A stretch of DNA of 64,000 bases from Taeniopygia guttata (taxonomy: Eukaryota; Chordata; Aves; Passeriformes; Estrildidae): assembly GCF_048771995.1 (NCBI RefSeq), contig NC_133026.1:8500001-8564000 (forward strand), given 5' to 3'. Numbering within the stretch: the first letter of the stretch is position 1; each line of letters opens with the position of its first letter. Shown one piece after another: positions 38,041 through 50,880 of this stretch. The notes below the pieces were generated by a model. It did no database searches and had not been told where the DNA came from. It worked only from the letters and a program-made list of their open reading frames with translations. The position numbers were made by a program, and so were the translations under genes.

Positions 38041-38334
38041 AGGCAGTTCAGAATGCAGTCATTTGCCTCAGCTTTCTTACCATACACAAATGATTTTGTC
38101 TCACATAACTGCTTGATATCAATACTCAGTGGATATATTTTGACACATGACAGAAGATAATGGAATTTCCCAGGTAGCTGGGAGAAACAGAATATTCTAT
38201 TAGGAGGAAGAGGATTTTTGCCTTGAATTGATTAAAAATTTTAGCTGGTACATCAAGAGTACTTCATCTCCTCTGATAAATCAAAAATTGCCCAGTCATA
38301 GCTAGTTGCAAGTAACAGGCTATTAGCTCCAAGA

Positions 38335-38400
38335 TTTTAGGGAAAAATTCCAGCTGTATTAAAGTCAGTGGTAGAACACACACTGATTTTCATGAGGTGA
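38335..38400 (+). repeat. Ancient interspersed repeat, copy 1
   Basis: The phrase 'agggaaaaattccagctg' followed by 'ttaaagtcagtggtag' and 'ctgattttcatgag' matches an old amniote repeat whose intact form reads roughly 'gggtgaaatcctgg' then 'ttgaagtcaatggg' then a partly palindromic return. A second copy lies at 62860-62940. I associate it with old CR1/L3-type 3' sequences but cannot name the family. Confidence 0.45.
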
Positions 38401-38944
38401 GAATGTCAAAAGCAGTAAGAGCTAAACAAACACTTCAGCACTTAAATGCAGATTTCATGGGCCACAGTGAAAAAAACCCCAGGCATCTAAACTGAATTTG
38501 GGCTGCAGGTATTTGTGACATCATCAGTGCCTAAAGGTTCACTAGAAACTGGGTATTTATAGAAAAGTGAAGCAAAGACTCCCCAGGATGCAGTCCTGGC
38601 TGTCTGTGTGGGGCTGAGCTCAGCCAGGTCCGATCTCCCTCAGGCAAAGGGGATCAAACTCGTGTGATCCCAAAGAGAGCCCTGCCTTTGTACACACCAG
38701 CTGGTCATACTGGGACACTCACTGCCTCTACTTTTTATGACCTATTGCTTGAGAGGAAAAATAGAAAATTCCAGTCTGTGTATGTTGGACGGGGAGAGAT
38801 GAGAAATAAGCTGGACATAGCAAGTCTAATGCAGTGATTGGGAACTGCAGAGAGAGACCTCAGGTTTGGTTCCTGAGGTCTTTACAGAGATTTTCCTGGC
38901 TTTTTTATTCGATTTTAGATTAACTAAAGCATTGCTCTCACTTT

Positions 38945-39036
38945 GAGGATAGGAAACGAGGATCCTGAAAAGTTACAAAAACTTATGTGAGACCCAATGT
39001 TAAAGCAAAATGAGGTAATGGGAGCCTCAGACCCAG
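38945..39036 (-). mobile_element. MIR-like SINE remnant
   Basis: In reverse orientation it follows the MIR landmarks 'gaggaaactgagg...agaagttaagtaactt' and, at the right spacing, 'gggattcaaacccag', here as 'gataggaaacgagg', 'aaaagttacaaaaactt' and 'gggagcctcagacccag'. Divergence is high, as expected for a repeat predating the bird-mammal split. Confidence 0.4.
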
Positions 39037-42000
39037 TATTTCTCACTGGCTGGATTTAAGTAGGGTAACATTGCCAGTGTTATTGCAGTTTGCTCAAAAA
39101 TATGTTTCTGAACTATTTACTTGAGACTAAAGAACTGATAGCTGGGCTTAGGGACCTTTTGCAGATGTGTTCCCTTTCCTTTACAGCCTTCCCAGACAGT
39201 TATGATCTTTCACAGAGCAAGCACTCAGCTGCTATGGTGATGGGCAAAGGAGTAAAGCTCCAAGATAGGGAGATGAATGCTGGAAGAGCAACCTCTGCCT
39301 TTTATTTAAGTAATTATAGTCCTATCTTTATCCTGGCACTCCTCACAGAGCTTACATTTACAAAATGAAATTGTCTGTGAGGTTGCACACTTTCAGCAAG
39401 CCATTTAAAGCTGCGGCTCCAAGACAGCTGAGTGCCTGGATGGTGATGGGCAAACCTAGGTGAGATTTTGAGGTTTTTACTTTGGGGGCTTAAGGGATTT
39501 GGCCAAATATATGTTTGCCCAAATACATGTTCTTGTTCACTTGAGAGTATTTAAAAATTGAAAATAAACATCTTTGGATTCTGAAAGATAAAGTAGATGT
39601 AGTCTTAGTTTTCTTCTTCTTACAATGAAAAACACAGCCTTGTTGTGCAAAGTCTGTTGTCAGGATTCCTCTATGCTCAGAGCAGTTTTTGATGGCAACA
39701 TCCCCAAAGTATTTTTGCCTTACTGCCAGGCTACACAGGAATTTTGAGGAAGAAGGAGGAGCTGAAGCAACCTTTTGTCTCTTCTTTTCATACTCAAGAT
39801 GTCCACTGGTGGCTACAGATTTGGGATGTCTTCCAAAATAAACAAGAGAGGGATGTTCCTAGATCAATGACAAGATCATGCTTTACTGAAAATGAAACAA
39901 TAAAGAGGAGAATGAGGCCCACTGCATTGCATCCAGTCACCTTTTGGATGGGAGTGATTCCCATAGCCACCAAACTGCTCCACTGAAAATGGTCTCTGAG
40001 TATTGCCAGTAATTTCCCATCTTACATTGAATCAGGCATTTTGAATGCAATACATGAAGTAAGAGCAAGAGAATCAAAAGGAAAGAAGACAGAGAACGGG
40101 AAAAACTGAATTATTCTAGATGGGGAGCTATCAAAACAGAGGCAAAAAAAGAATGACCCATAGGCTCAGTTCTTTGTAACCTTTTATATCTATTTTACAA
40201 ATCTCAGAACTTTGCCCCAAAAAGATACAATTTGAAGTAGTGCAGGAATATAATGTCAGAAATGTGTTCTTGTTTTAAAAGGAATCACAGGGACTGCAAA
40301 GGCTATGGTCTTCATGAGCAAATTAGACAGCTAGAGCAGTTTAATCCCGTTGGTTAGGATTCAGGTCATGTATTATGATGCCTAAATATGGGTTTCTGTG
40401 TGTTCACGCGAGGGATCTGTCTAAACTTCTCTTGTCACCAGTAAAGTTCTGATGTAAAGTCAGGTCAATACAGCCTAAAGAATTGTCCAGCCTCCCTGTG
40501 TTTGGGACCTACCTGGTCCTCCACAGCTCTGATGAGGATGTGGAGCCATGGCATTGGAAACAGATTAGTACTAACTATTCTCTATGAAAATGTTTTATTT
40601 AGTTGTCTGGCCATCTGCAATTTTCCAGGACACTTAGGTACATAAAGAAATTAACATTTCAACTTTTGGTCTCAGTTCAAGGTGGAAAAGTACCATTGAA
40701 ATATCAGAATTATTTCCAAAGCATCAACCAAAATGTCTGCTTCTGCATCAACCAAATGCTTTGCTTCTCAAGTCATCTGTGGGCTGCATTTGTTCTTCTT
40801 GGCAAACTTGTTATGAGACTTGAGGGATACCAGCCTAGACAACTTTAACACAGCTTCTGTTGGTTTGCTGAGGGTAAAACTAGAGGGATTTGGAAGCACC
40901 TGACTGATCTGTGGCTAAGGAAATATGTGCTGTTTGGCTGTGTCCATATTAACCCACTTTGAATGTCAGCCTGGGCTGCATTAATTGGTGGAGTCCATTG
41001 TGCAGGCATCTGTCCTCTAGCTGGGAGAAAACACATTAAAGGTACAGATCAGTTAAGCCCCTGTGTGAAGTTCCCAATGAGAATAAAAGTGTGCAGACTA
41101 TATTCCATTTTATATAATTACCAGTTATTTGAACTCTCAAGTGTCCTTAGACTGCTTCCATCTAAATTTAAAGACCCCCAAAACAACAAAAACCCAAAAA
41201 AATTCTTCCTTAATTTGTCCAAAATGTTTGGTCTCTACTTCAATTGCCGTCAAATCCTGTCAATTAAAATTTATAATGGAGAAAACTTGTTAATAGTAAA
41301 ATGAATCCCCTTGCATTCCCAAAGTGTGCAATAAGTCTTCTCACCCAATTGTAATAAAATTTGTTGTGGCATAGTTTTTGGGATCAATACAGCAGACCAC
41401 TGTCAATCAAAGAGTTTTCTACTTACTTAAAAGTTAACAGACTTTTAGTGTCTTTGTGCTGCACTGAGGACAGTCTGAGTTACCACAGAAGATTAAATCT
41501 TTAATTTTACATTACTTCAGCCATCTCTATAGAACAAAGTGGGCTTTACCTGTTGAATATGAGGCTTATGTGAGCTGAAGTGCTCTTGAGACATTAAGAG
41601 GCAGTCTTGAACAGTCTCTGAGATTTAAGCTGAGGGGAATTCTAAAGGGATTACTGCAGCATTTTACATAAAACGAGAAATAAAAACAGACTTGAGCAAT
41701 GCATGATCATAAACGCATTCCTGCTGTGATCAAGAGTTCTGTTCCCATTGCTGTTCTAAGACTAAAGCAGGAAGAACTGTCAAAGGGCAACCATACTTGT
41801 AAGGATTTGTACAAGTCAATTTATAATGAAATTAAGGGGCTGAGTAGTTTTGAAAGATTTGTTAAAAAGGAGATACTTTTCATAGTCTCTCCAGCCCAGA
41901 GGTGAGAAACACAAGCATTTTTGGAATACTGTTTTGCAGAGGAGGCAGGCTACTTTTCAAGACCAGACATGGCAAAAAACTCATATAAAAAAAGCAATTT

Positions 42001-43079
42001 TAGCAAAAAATCGCAACCATTTTTAACTATTAGTAACACTTTTCTAAAGAAAACAGAGGTAAACAAATTATGAAGAATGATTCAGAAATAAATACCATGC
42101 GATTAATGTCTACCCTTACATGCTTAGTTTACGAAGAAAATAAGAAGCAGTAAGTGTGCTCTTTCTAGCTGTGATTCACCTTTCCTTCACCTTTACTACA
42201 GCTCCATTTATTGCTGTAATGGTGTAAAAAGGCCTCTGTACTGCCTGTGCTGAAAAGGAAATCTGTCTGTGTTTGTGTAAATGTGTGAAACATGCACATA
42301 AAACACAGTACACTTAATGTTTTAATGGAGAAATTAGGTAGAGCACCAACAGCTGTCAGCAAATAGAATTAGTTTCTTGTCACACACTCACTAGCAAAGA
42401 AAGATATTTGTTCTTTGCGACTGCAAGTTCTTAGGAGGTGAAAGCTAGGGTTTTGTTCCCTGTGGTGATTGTACCTTGGCAGGTATCACATCTACAGATC
42501 CTCTTGGTCCTCAGGAGAAAAAGCAGCCTGGGTTACAGATGAGCAAATTTCCCAATGCTCTGAGACACAGCTATCAACCATCACATAGACCAAAGCCACA
42601 AAATTGTATCACCTCTTTGTCTGTGAGCATGAAGAGAGAGTTTCAGAGAAGACCCTCAGTTCAAGAGAAGCTCAAGCTTCTCTGAGTCTTCCATTGCTTT
42701 CCTGCAAAGAAGCAAGCATAGATATCAAATTGTGCATTTGGTTGTGACAGACAGATATCTATTACAGACTTCATTTAAAACACAAAACAGCTTATATTTG
42801 TGGAGAAGAGATAAATCTATGAAATTTACGTTGCAAAACTGGTCTGAGTGAAAATTAAATTTGTCCATCATTAGACATGTGATTATTAAATCTCAGCAAA
42901 TATTTACTTGGGGAAATACCATGGAGAGATTTCCATCTTTATTTATATGACTAAATGAATGAAATCCCTCTGTGGAGATCTCTTCTGTTCAATTAGAAGC
43001 AGCATGAAAGGAAATAAGGATCATAGAAAATAAGTATTTGATAATTGTCATACAATAAAATATGAAATATGAGTGGAGA
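39037..43079. other. Unique AT-rich non-coding sequence
   Basis: No gene or transposon is recognised. The one item of note is the 30-bp motif at 41097-41126, which recurs at 43311. Confidence 0.55.
41097..41126 (+). repeat. 30-bp motif, copy A
   Basis: This 30-base stretch, starting 'actatattccattt' and ending 'cagtt', recurs in direct orientation at 43311-43340 with two mismatches. The flanks do not align well. It could be a remnant of an old repeat or a duplicated factor-binding block. Confidence 0.75.
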
Positions 43080-43340
43080 TCAAGCACGCATTGTGAACCA
43101 TGTGCATAATTATCATAAACTTTTATGCTGCATCTTGGTCTTTATTACAGCCTCACCATATAAAATACAGATCAGCTTCAATTAGAGTAATTTAAAAACA
43201 GAAGGTTACCTTTAATGTAGATTCTCAACTATGCAGTATGCTACATGGATAAATACTACATTTTAATTATTATTAATGCTGTATGTTTATGCTGTATATG
43301 ATTATCCCAAACTATATTCCATTTCATATAATTAGCAGTT
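43080..43340. promoter_or_regulatory. Candidate regulatory element, homeodomain-rich
   Basis: The block contains 'tgtgcataattatcat' (43101-43116), 'ttcaattagagtaattt', 'ttttaattattattaat' and the second copy of the 30-bp motif. A CpG is kept at 'gcacgcattg'. AT-richness alone produces many such sites, so confidence is low. Confidence 0.25.
43311..43340 (+). repeat. 30-bp motif, copy B
   Basis: This direct copy of 41097-41126 is identical at 28 of 30 bases; the differences fall at motif positions 15 and 25. Confidence 0.75.
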
Positions 43341-46300
43341 TCTTCCCTGTTCTCCGAACTCCTCTGCCTTTTCCAAGATTTCTGGTCATTTTAATCAAAT
43401 GAAGGGGATGAAAATTCTGAATAGCTGCTTGCAAACATTGAATTATTATCTTAACTTTGAGCAATGGCTACTAAAAAGTTATTTCCTATTTCTTAGTCAT
43501 GGCACCTTTCAGAAAGTGCAAGGATTTACCCCCTGAGGAAATGCAAACATATAAATATTCGACATCTGTAAATATTTAAAAATAACTAGGATATTCCACA
43601 GTAGTGAGAAGAACATACCTGAAAGCTCCTGAGAGCAGTAAGCACCCAATGAATTTAGTTGGTGATTCTGACATTCTGTTGTAAAGTCATCCCACCATGA
43701 GCTGAAGATTAGATAGCCTAGTCTGGGTTGTGTTTATTTTGTTATGTTGAAAAAGATATCTCAGTTGATTAAAATATTTTTTTATAGATTAAAGACATTT
43801 TTGTCATTTTTAATGACTTACTACTAGTACTTTATAAAAAGTATTTGAGATTATGTTGACATATGCTTTAAAACAAGAAAAGCTCAAGTGGTATTTAATG
43901 GATAACTTATTACAAAGAAGGAATTCTCTAGACCTGCTTTAATTCACATTGTTTGGATGGAGCACCTTTTTCACACGATAAAGCACTGTGGGCACAGCTA
44001 AGGAAGACTCGTGTGGCCAGAGAGCAAATCAAAGTCTCCTGCAAATGGGGAAGGGCTCCAGTGCTGTTGCACATTTGCATCACATTCCACAGAAACCACC
44101 CCTGAGGAACCTGGTGGAGCCACATGGACATCAGCAATATCAGCCTGGTCTTCATTCCCCACCGCTGTCCTTGTCAGCCAGGGAGCAGAAGTGGAGTCAT
44201 GGCCTCAGGGAATGAGGTCCTCTCCTGGCTCTGAGTGTGGGTGGCCTCCATGGACAGGACAGACAGAGAGGAGCTCTCACAGGTTCCTTCTTTCAGAGCT
44301 GCTTCTCCCTGTCAAGGATTGCAACCACGAAAATGAGCTTGTGCATAATTATCATCATTGACATCTTTCTCAACATTAGTTAGGTTGCCCTTCACTGGTC
44401 ATGTGGCCCTTTCATCCTTGTATATCTGACTACATGATGGGCCCAAAATATTCTTCTTGGTGCAGTTAGGGCTCTATTTGGACAGCTGGTAGTTGTGAGC
44501 TCTAACTCCTCAGTCTAATATGTATCCACAGACCATCTTCCAAGCTTCTGGGCAGGGACATCAATTTTTAAATGAAAATTCAAAAAGAGTGATTTTATTT
44601 GCATTCTTTAAAAAATATAAGGGTCACAGCTGTTGGTGATTCTTCATTTTTCATTTATTGTACACAATTATGACATTTATTGATGGTTGGATTGTCATCA
44701 TGATGTGTCTCCTAATAGGAGGATATTCAGCACTTTGCTCTGTGAGTCCATGGACATCTATGACACCCTGCATTCTTAAATACAAGTCTGTGGAGCTGCT
44801 GATTCCTCTGTTGCAAACAAGCAAAGTTAAACATGTTTAATTAAGAGCAACGCAAAAATTGGCAGTGGCAACAACTACATTTCTTTGGGCTGGACAAAAT
44901 GGTGTTTGCACACATTAGGAATTCTTTAAATGCTGTCTGGGTCTCCAGAGCTTAGAAGTTAAGAACTAGAAATGCTTAAATTTCTATACGGTGTGACTTC
45001 CACACAAGCCTCACTGTGGGAGCACAGATGCTCTGCAGTTTGCATGTGGATACCAGGCAAGGGCAGGATTCCTGTCCTGAGAAGGGTCTGAAGCAGATCT
45101 GAATGGACTAAGGCAGCTCAATTTTATGTACCACAATGAGCTCTCAGTAACTCACATTGAGTCTTTTGGACACAATAACACTGAAAAACATCAGTGGAGT
45201 GGGGCTGAACTACAGCTTTAAACACCAAGAATACTTTAATATCCAAATCAAAATATTTTTAAAACTTTTCCAGATCTGTCCAGATCATTCCAGATCTGTA
45301 TCCAAAATAAAAAGGTGCCCTTTCCAAGAGTTAGTTTACATGAGACCTCACTGGGAGGAATCTCAGTTGGACTGTCATTTGGGATTTGAGTCTCACAACT
45401 GAGCACATCATACTGCAATGCAGCAACTTTAAATCAGAGCTTTCCCACAGGAACAATGCCCAGTGAAAAGCAAACAAAGAAGAAAACAAATAAAACCTTA
45501 ATCTTTTAGTACATACATTCAATTCCAAGAGCAACTGAGACAGCAAAAGCTCTGCTTTTTACTCTAGTATATTTTCATTAATGTTAAGGGTTACTTCAAA
45601 GTCATGGAGGTAATATAAATAGTCCTGAAAATTAATTTTCACTGCCAATGAATAGCGTGATTCTAATATCTATCATAATTAAATCAACATTAGAAGGTCA
45701 GGGTCTTAGTCAATTTTTTCTCTTAATATGTGTTCTCTTGTTTATCACATAGCTGCTTCAGGAAGTGGTCATCAAACTTTACTTCATCTCTTGGTTAATT
45801 TTAAATACCAGAAACTGGAACAGCATGTAGGCAACAATGACTTAAACCATAGCTGTCCAAAATCATGTTCAAAATGTTAAATCTAAGATTGATAAATTCT
45901 TGTATATTCTTTTGACAAACTGCTAAATCCTAAATCATCTCAAAAACCTTAAACTGAACCTGAACCTGAATTTCATCCTGTCCTTCTGTGGCCCTAGTCA
46001 CACAATATGTCAGAGGTCTGAGAAAGCTGCAGGGATCCCTTGTTGTGATCTTGGGATGGTGGCAAAATGTATAATCTGTGCGATCTGATTAACTCAGTGC
46101 ACATGCAGCTTTTTAAAGCCAAAGCTTTACATATTTCTGGGATTCCCCCATGTCTTCACTCTCCAGGAGTCTTCTTTCCTCTCTCTGTTTCTATACTTAC
46201 AGAAACACTGCCAGGTCTCCCAGCCAGAGAGGTCAGGAAGGTTTTTGGTCTCTGACACCCTCCTGTGAGGATTGGCATGAGGGGGTGTCTGACATCCCCG

Positions 46301-46364
46301 TTGACAAACCTTTTCAACAGCTCACACAGACTACATTGATCCTGTCATCCAAGGAAGCCTCTTT
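43341..46364. other. Unique non-coding sequence
   Basis: No gene is supported. A triple 'ccagatc' cluster at about 45272-45300 and a 16-base exact recurrence of the 43101 motif at 44340-44355 are the only structures noticed. Confidence 0.55.
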
Positions 46365-46790
46365 TCCTTTAAAAATCGGCACCGGCTCCCATTAATTTGC
46401 ATTATTTCATTACTCACCACAAAGAAGGCTTCCGGCAAGGTGCTTCAACAATCACTAGATAATGGTTGAGAAGCATAAATAATCATTTAAAAACTTCTGG
46501 GACTTTAATCAGCCATCAGGCCATTTAGGCAGGATTTTAATGCTGCCTGGTAGGAGAGCGTGCATAATGGGGCCTCTTCAGAGGCATTTTTCACAACAGA
46601 TTACTCAGCATATAGCAAGGGATATATTCAGAATTAAGGTGTCTGAGCCAAAAGAACTGGGCAGGAACGGGCAAGCTCCACCAATTCATGCAGATAAACT
46701 CAGTAAGCATGGCTTTGTTTGCGGGCAACCTCGCAGGCATCGCTCCTGTGTCACGACAGCTTTGTTTGCACGGGAACACCAGCCCAGAGA
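46365..46790. promoter_or_regulatory. Candidate conserved non-coding element
   Basis: An octamer ATTTGCAT (46395-46402) in 'ccattaatttgcattattt', homeodomain-type 'aataatcatttaa' and 'gactttaatcagcc' sites, and about a dozen retained CpGs ('atcggcaccgg', 'ttccgg', 'gagcgtgc', 'aacggg', 'tgcggg', 'ctcgcaggcatcgctc', 'cacgac', 'cacggg') stand out from the surroundings. A 149-codon frame at 46540-46989 overlaps it, but has no domain and no splice context. Confidence 0.3.
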
Positions 46791-46974
46791 GCCAGTCTGT
46801 GGAGAATTACCCAGCACAGAGGTGAGCCCAGCAGAGCCCTGGAGGGCTGCAGCATTTAGCAGAAGGTATGGAAGGAGTTGCATTGTGCTCCCATGTGTTA
46901 GTAAAAGCCAGACAGACTATGCCACCTCGCAAACAGTATGGCTTACCTCTGTAAAGACACTTAGAAGTGCTCTC

Positions 46975-47085
46975 CTTCCCATCCAATAAATAAGGAAAGT
47001 GAGGCAGAGATAGTTGAATTGCTGCTAGGACCCAGCATTGCTGTTGGAAACCAAGATTTAGATTCAACTCCTCAAAACAGCTGAA
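46975..47085 (-). mobile_element. MIR-like SINE remnant
   Basis: Reverse-orientation MIR landmarks are recognisable: 'ataaggaaagtgaggcagag' and 'atagttgaattgctgctagg' followed by a 'gatttagattcaactcct' block in place of 'gggattcaaacccag'. Ends are uncertain because of divergence. Confidence 0.4.
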
Positions 47086-47381
47086 AAACTCTAGCAAAAC
47101 CTCAAATACTTATTTAGCCTGCCTTTTAAATCCACGGGTTACACAGTCTTAAAATAAGAGATTTGAACAAAATCAATTAAATTGCATTAAGAAACAGCAT
47201 CACCTTGTCGGGTGCACAGAGCACTGTGCCAGAATGAGACAACACACTAAATGACAGAGAACTGGATTTACCTCTCCAAAGGGCTATCTCAATCAACAGC
47301 AGTCTTAGGGTCCTTTCTTGACAAAGGAATATAACCTTAGAAGATATTCTTGGTACCTTAACAAGGTATATCTAGATAGAT

Positions 47382-47508
47382 AGCTATATAGCTATATAGC
47401 TATATAGCTATATAGCTATATAGCTATATAGCTATATAGATATATAGATATATAGATATATAGATATATAGATATATAGATATATATGTGTGTGTCTCTG
47501 TGTGTGTG
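47382..47508. repeat. Compound microsatellite (AGCTATAT)7 (AGATATAT)6 (TG)n
   Basis: Seven perfect 8-base AGCTATAT units (47382-47437) pass without a break into six AGATATAT units (47438-about 47486), then a TG run interrupted by CTC. The first unit contains the palindrome ATAGCTAT, so this half can fold on itself. The two arrays differ by a single C/A change in the unit. Expected to be length-polymorphic. Confidence 0.95.
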
Positions 47509-47509
47509 A

Positions 47510-48039
47510 CTTTGCAGTAAAAAGAAGTTTCAGATTCTGAGTCATGAACGAGCTGTTGACAATTTCACCTTGAGAAATTTCTTTTTTCCTTGCTTGCAGC
47601 ACATCAGTCTCTTTGCCTGCTCTTTGGTTACCAGTTGTTCTTCACACATCCACAGGAAGGTCTGAGACTGCCTGTTGGCTTCTCTCAGAGGAATGTCCTG
47701 AATGGAGCTTGCTGTCAACACAGCTTTCAAGACAAAGAAGGTAAATCTTTAAAAATGTAAACTGGAGCACGGTGACTAACTCTGCTGAATTGTTAGTGGG
47801 AGCAAGACACATTACTGCCCTCTCTGCTTTTAAAAATCATCCTGAGAGTTATTTATCAGATTAAGGTTTTAACACAAAAAAAGGAGTGTGACTCTTGACA
47901 CAATCCATCCATTCAAATCATCAGGAAGGAGGAAGAGCTTGAGTTTTGCACTTGGATTATCCTCAAGAAATGCTCATGGCTAATAAAAATACTTATGGAG
48001 TCTGTGTTTAAATCTACATCCAACACTAGGCTAATATTT
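47510..48039. other. Unique non-coding sequence
   Basis: Nothing recognisable is seen between the microsatellite and the homeodomain-rich block. Confidence 0.5.
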
Positions 48040-48130
48040 GCGTGCTGTAACTTAACTCAACATAAATCAGGGCTCTTGTCAATTAATTGCTTGATTAATC
48101 AGTGAATCAATTGTTCAGTTCTAAAATAGT
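48040..48130. promoter_or_regulatory. Candidate homeodomain-site cluster
   Basis: Within 40 bases there are 'tcaattaattgc', 'ttgattaatcag' and 'gaatcaattg', three overlapping homeodomain or Pbx-like sites. No repeat explains them. Low confidence, since AT-rich DNA gives such sites by chance. Confidence 0.22.
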
Positions 48131-48459
48131 GGTAGGAGCTCTGGATGAAACATCACAGCATTAAAATTGTGGCAGATCAGAAGAAAAAAAGATGGAAAAC
48201 CACAAATTTCCTGGCAGATGTAAAGGAAGATGCAAACTCTTGTTGCTGGAGATTCACTACAACCGGTATTAAAGGCAGCACCGTAATGGAGATGCATTTG
48301 GAATAATGTAAGTTTTAATGTTTCATAAGCACTTATATGGCAGGTCAGTCAAAGTTGAGACAAGAGACTCATATCTGTATAAGCATTCCTGGAATTCTTT
48401 CAGAAATGTTTAGGATGATGTTTTAAGGGAACAGGAGTATCCAAATCTCTAGGGCAGTG

Positions 48460-48588
48460 CTGAAAATTTCAGCCCCATATAATGCCACCTGCTACAGACA
48501 GAAAAACAGCAGAATCACAGAGTCTTTGAGGAACACAAAAGTTCCTTCTGGCCTTGGAGTTTTCCATACTCTGATGAGTTAATCAAAG
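48460..48588 (+). mobile_element. Old CR1-like 3' end
   Basis: The text 'cacaaaagttccttctggcc' followed by 'ttggagttttccatactctg' resembles the plus-strand terminus of old CR1 elements, which read 'ggtcccttctggccttgaattctatgaatctatg'. The degenerate 8-bp terminal repeat is barely recognisable and the 5' limit is a guess. Confidence 0.4.
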
Positions 48589-50880
48589 CTATGTGCTTAA
48601 TGTAGAAGAGAATGTCTCAGTAAATTCTATTTGGCAATGCAGGTCACAGATTTCGAGGTGTAACTCAGTAAGTACTAAAGAAAAAGAAAACAGAACAGAC
48701 ATCCCTTTGCACATTGCTGAAAAATGCGGATAGATGTGCAGATACCAAGGTTTGTAAGAAAACTCAGACAGCCACTATTTTCCAGGTGTTGCTCTTGATG
48801 ACAGCAATGGGGTCCCAAGGGAAGAAGCAATGTTCCTAGACATACTGGAGGACTGTTTCCTTACAAGGTTTGTTTAGCAATCAACAAGAACAGACATTGT
48901 TTTCACTGTGTCCTAGGAAGTGAGCCAGGTATAATAAATAAGTAAGGAGTTGGTAAACATCCAGGGTCTCCTGTTCACAGTATCATCAAAAAACTCCTGA
49001 GGATATGTGCAGAAGTCAGCAGCACAGAAATATTGGCAATGTGGGAACAAAGAGCAAGGTAAAGAAAGTTGACTGATATTGCCAGAAGAAACATCTTGTA
49101 AAAGTTGAAGACATAAAAGAGAAAGTTAGAAGTGATTTCATTTCATCAAATAAAAGCAATGTTACTTTTTACATGCAACATAAGGAGCAAATTCTAAACA
49201 AATTTGTAAAAAAAAATCGTTTTTATGCATGCAAGTTTTGGCTTGTTTACAAGCATTAGGTAAATATGGCTTCACATCCAGAAGTCAAATATAGGCTTGG
49301 GGCTAATGTACAATTGTTTTTAGGTTTCTCATATAATGACTAATGACAAGGTCAGCAGTTCAGTTTGCACCAATCTGTATATATCATACAAGAAGAGTAC
49401 AACCCTTTACCCCCGCGTGAGAAAGTAATTGTATTTTCTCACTAACTAAAGCAAATGCTGGTATCCTCCTTGTCTTGATATACCTGGCTTTAGTTCCAAG
49501 TTCTTTGAAATTGTTCAGGTCTTGTTCTATTATGGCTATGGGATGATTTTGCACTATGGATGAAATGAGTTGTCTTTTCCACATTCAAGCTTGTTCCATC
49601 CAATTTGATCCTCCTTTTCTCTTGACTGGAACAGAGTAGGTATCTGTATTTATTTTGTCTCTTCCAGTCTGCTAGTCAACAGACCTATCATGTTATTCCT
49701 TACCTACTTTCTCTCTAAATTAATTTCTCATCATACACATATCAAACAAAAGTGTTCCTTGCTCCCACTCATCTTGTTTGCCTTTCTTTGAACTGCCTTA
49801 TTTTTGGTGTGAATCAGTGATGAGACAAAGAGATTTATTTCATCTATCTTTAAATATGTAGAAGTTAGACCTGATCTAGTCTCATTTAATCTTGGCAAAT
49901 TCTCTAGGCAATGAAGAGAAAAAAACATCTCAAGAGGGCCACATTTTCATATCTGTTTCAGAAAGATTAGACATCTTTAGTTCTGTGTATTGAACAACCA
50001 TCAGTGCTGTAAATGTATAAAGGCCAATGTTAGCTCTTTAAATGCCTGAAGGCAAAGGTGAATGGAAGACTTCTTCCTCATGAGGAAACCACCCTGGTCT
50101 CTCCATATGTCCAAAGGAGATCTAGTGGCCAATGTCCATGAAAGTTTTAGTTCAGCTTTTCCTCCTAATGCAAAAAGACCAGATGAACTGTGGCCAGAGT
50201 TCTAGCATGGAAACATCTGCTTAGGATCAACTACAACAGTGGAAGAAACAACCCATTGACAGTGGTGAGGGTCTCTGATACAACAATAAAAGATTAAGCT
50301 AAGAAGTTATTGCAGAACAGAGCCATCAGATTTCCAGTGACACTGGCCAGAAAGTGTGGAGGATTCATTTTACGTTTTCAACCAGTTCTTAGTTTACTTG
50401 TGTTACTTCTTTGAACTGTTCGCTATAACTTCTTAAATTTTGTTTGCTGTGGCTTTGACCCCACTGTCTACTGGCATTTTATACTGAAAAACTCAGTCTG
50501 CCAACCAGATCTGTTTCTTTATCTATTGCCATTAATTCAAAACCATTCAAAATGTGACTACAGCTGCACACAGTATGCATGGCCTGAGGCAGACTGGCAA
50601 TTTATTTGGCACCCTTAGAGAAAAAAAAATGGAGCACTTTTACCATCTTTAATTGGAGGTATGCTATTCTTTGTAGAAGTACATATTGTAGAAGGAATGG
50701 GGAATGCCATGAGTACCAGTAATACCTTGCATAACAGCAAAAAGTTAAAAGGGAACTTGTTTTTGAGGGCTCCCATAGCAATAGCCTTTGCATCACATGA
50801 GCAATCCCCTCAGCCATCTGAAAATAAACCGCGTTTAATTGAGTGGATAAGCAGATCACAAACGTTAAAGCCAGGAATGC
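48589..50880. other. Unique non-coding sequence
   Basis: No gene or recognisable repeat. An AT-rich block with retained CpGs, 'aaaccgcgtttaattgagtgg' at about 50827-50847, could be a small conserved site. Confidence 0.5.

Noticed and set aside
46540..46989. 149-codon frame as a gene
   Set aside because: Overlaps a candidate non-coding element and has opposite-strand frames; no domain or splice sites. Kept only as a finding to test.
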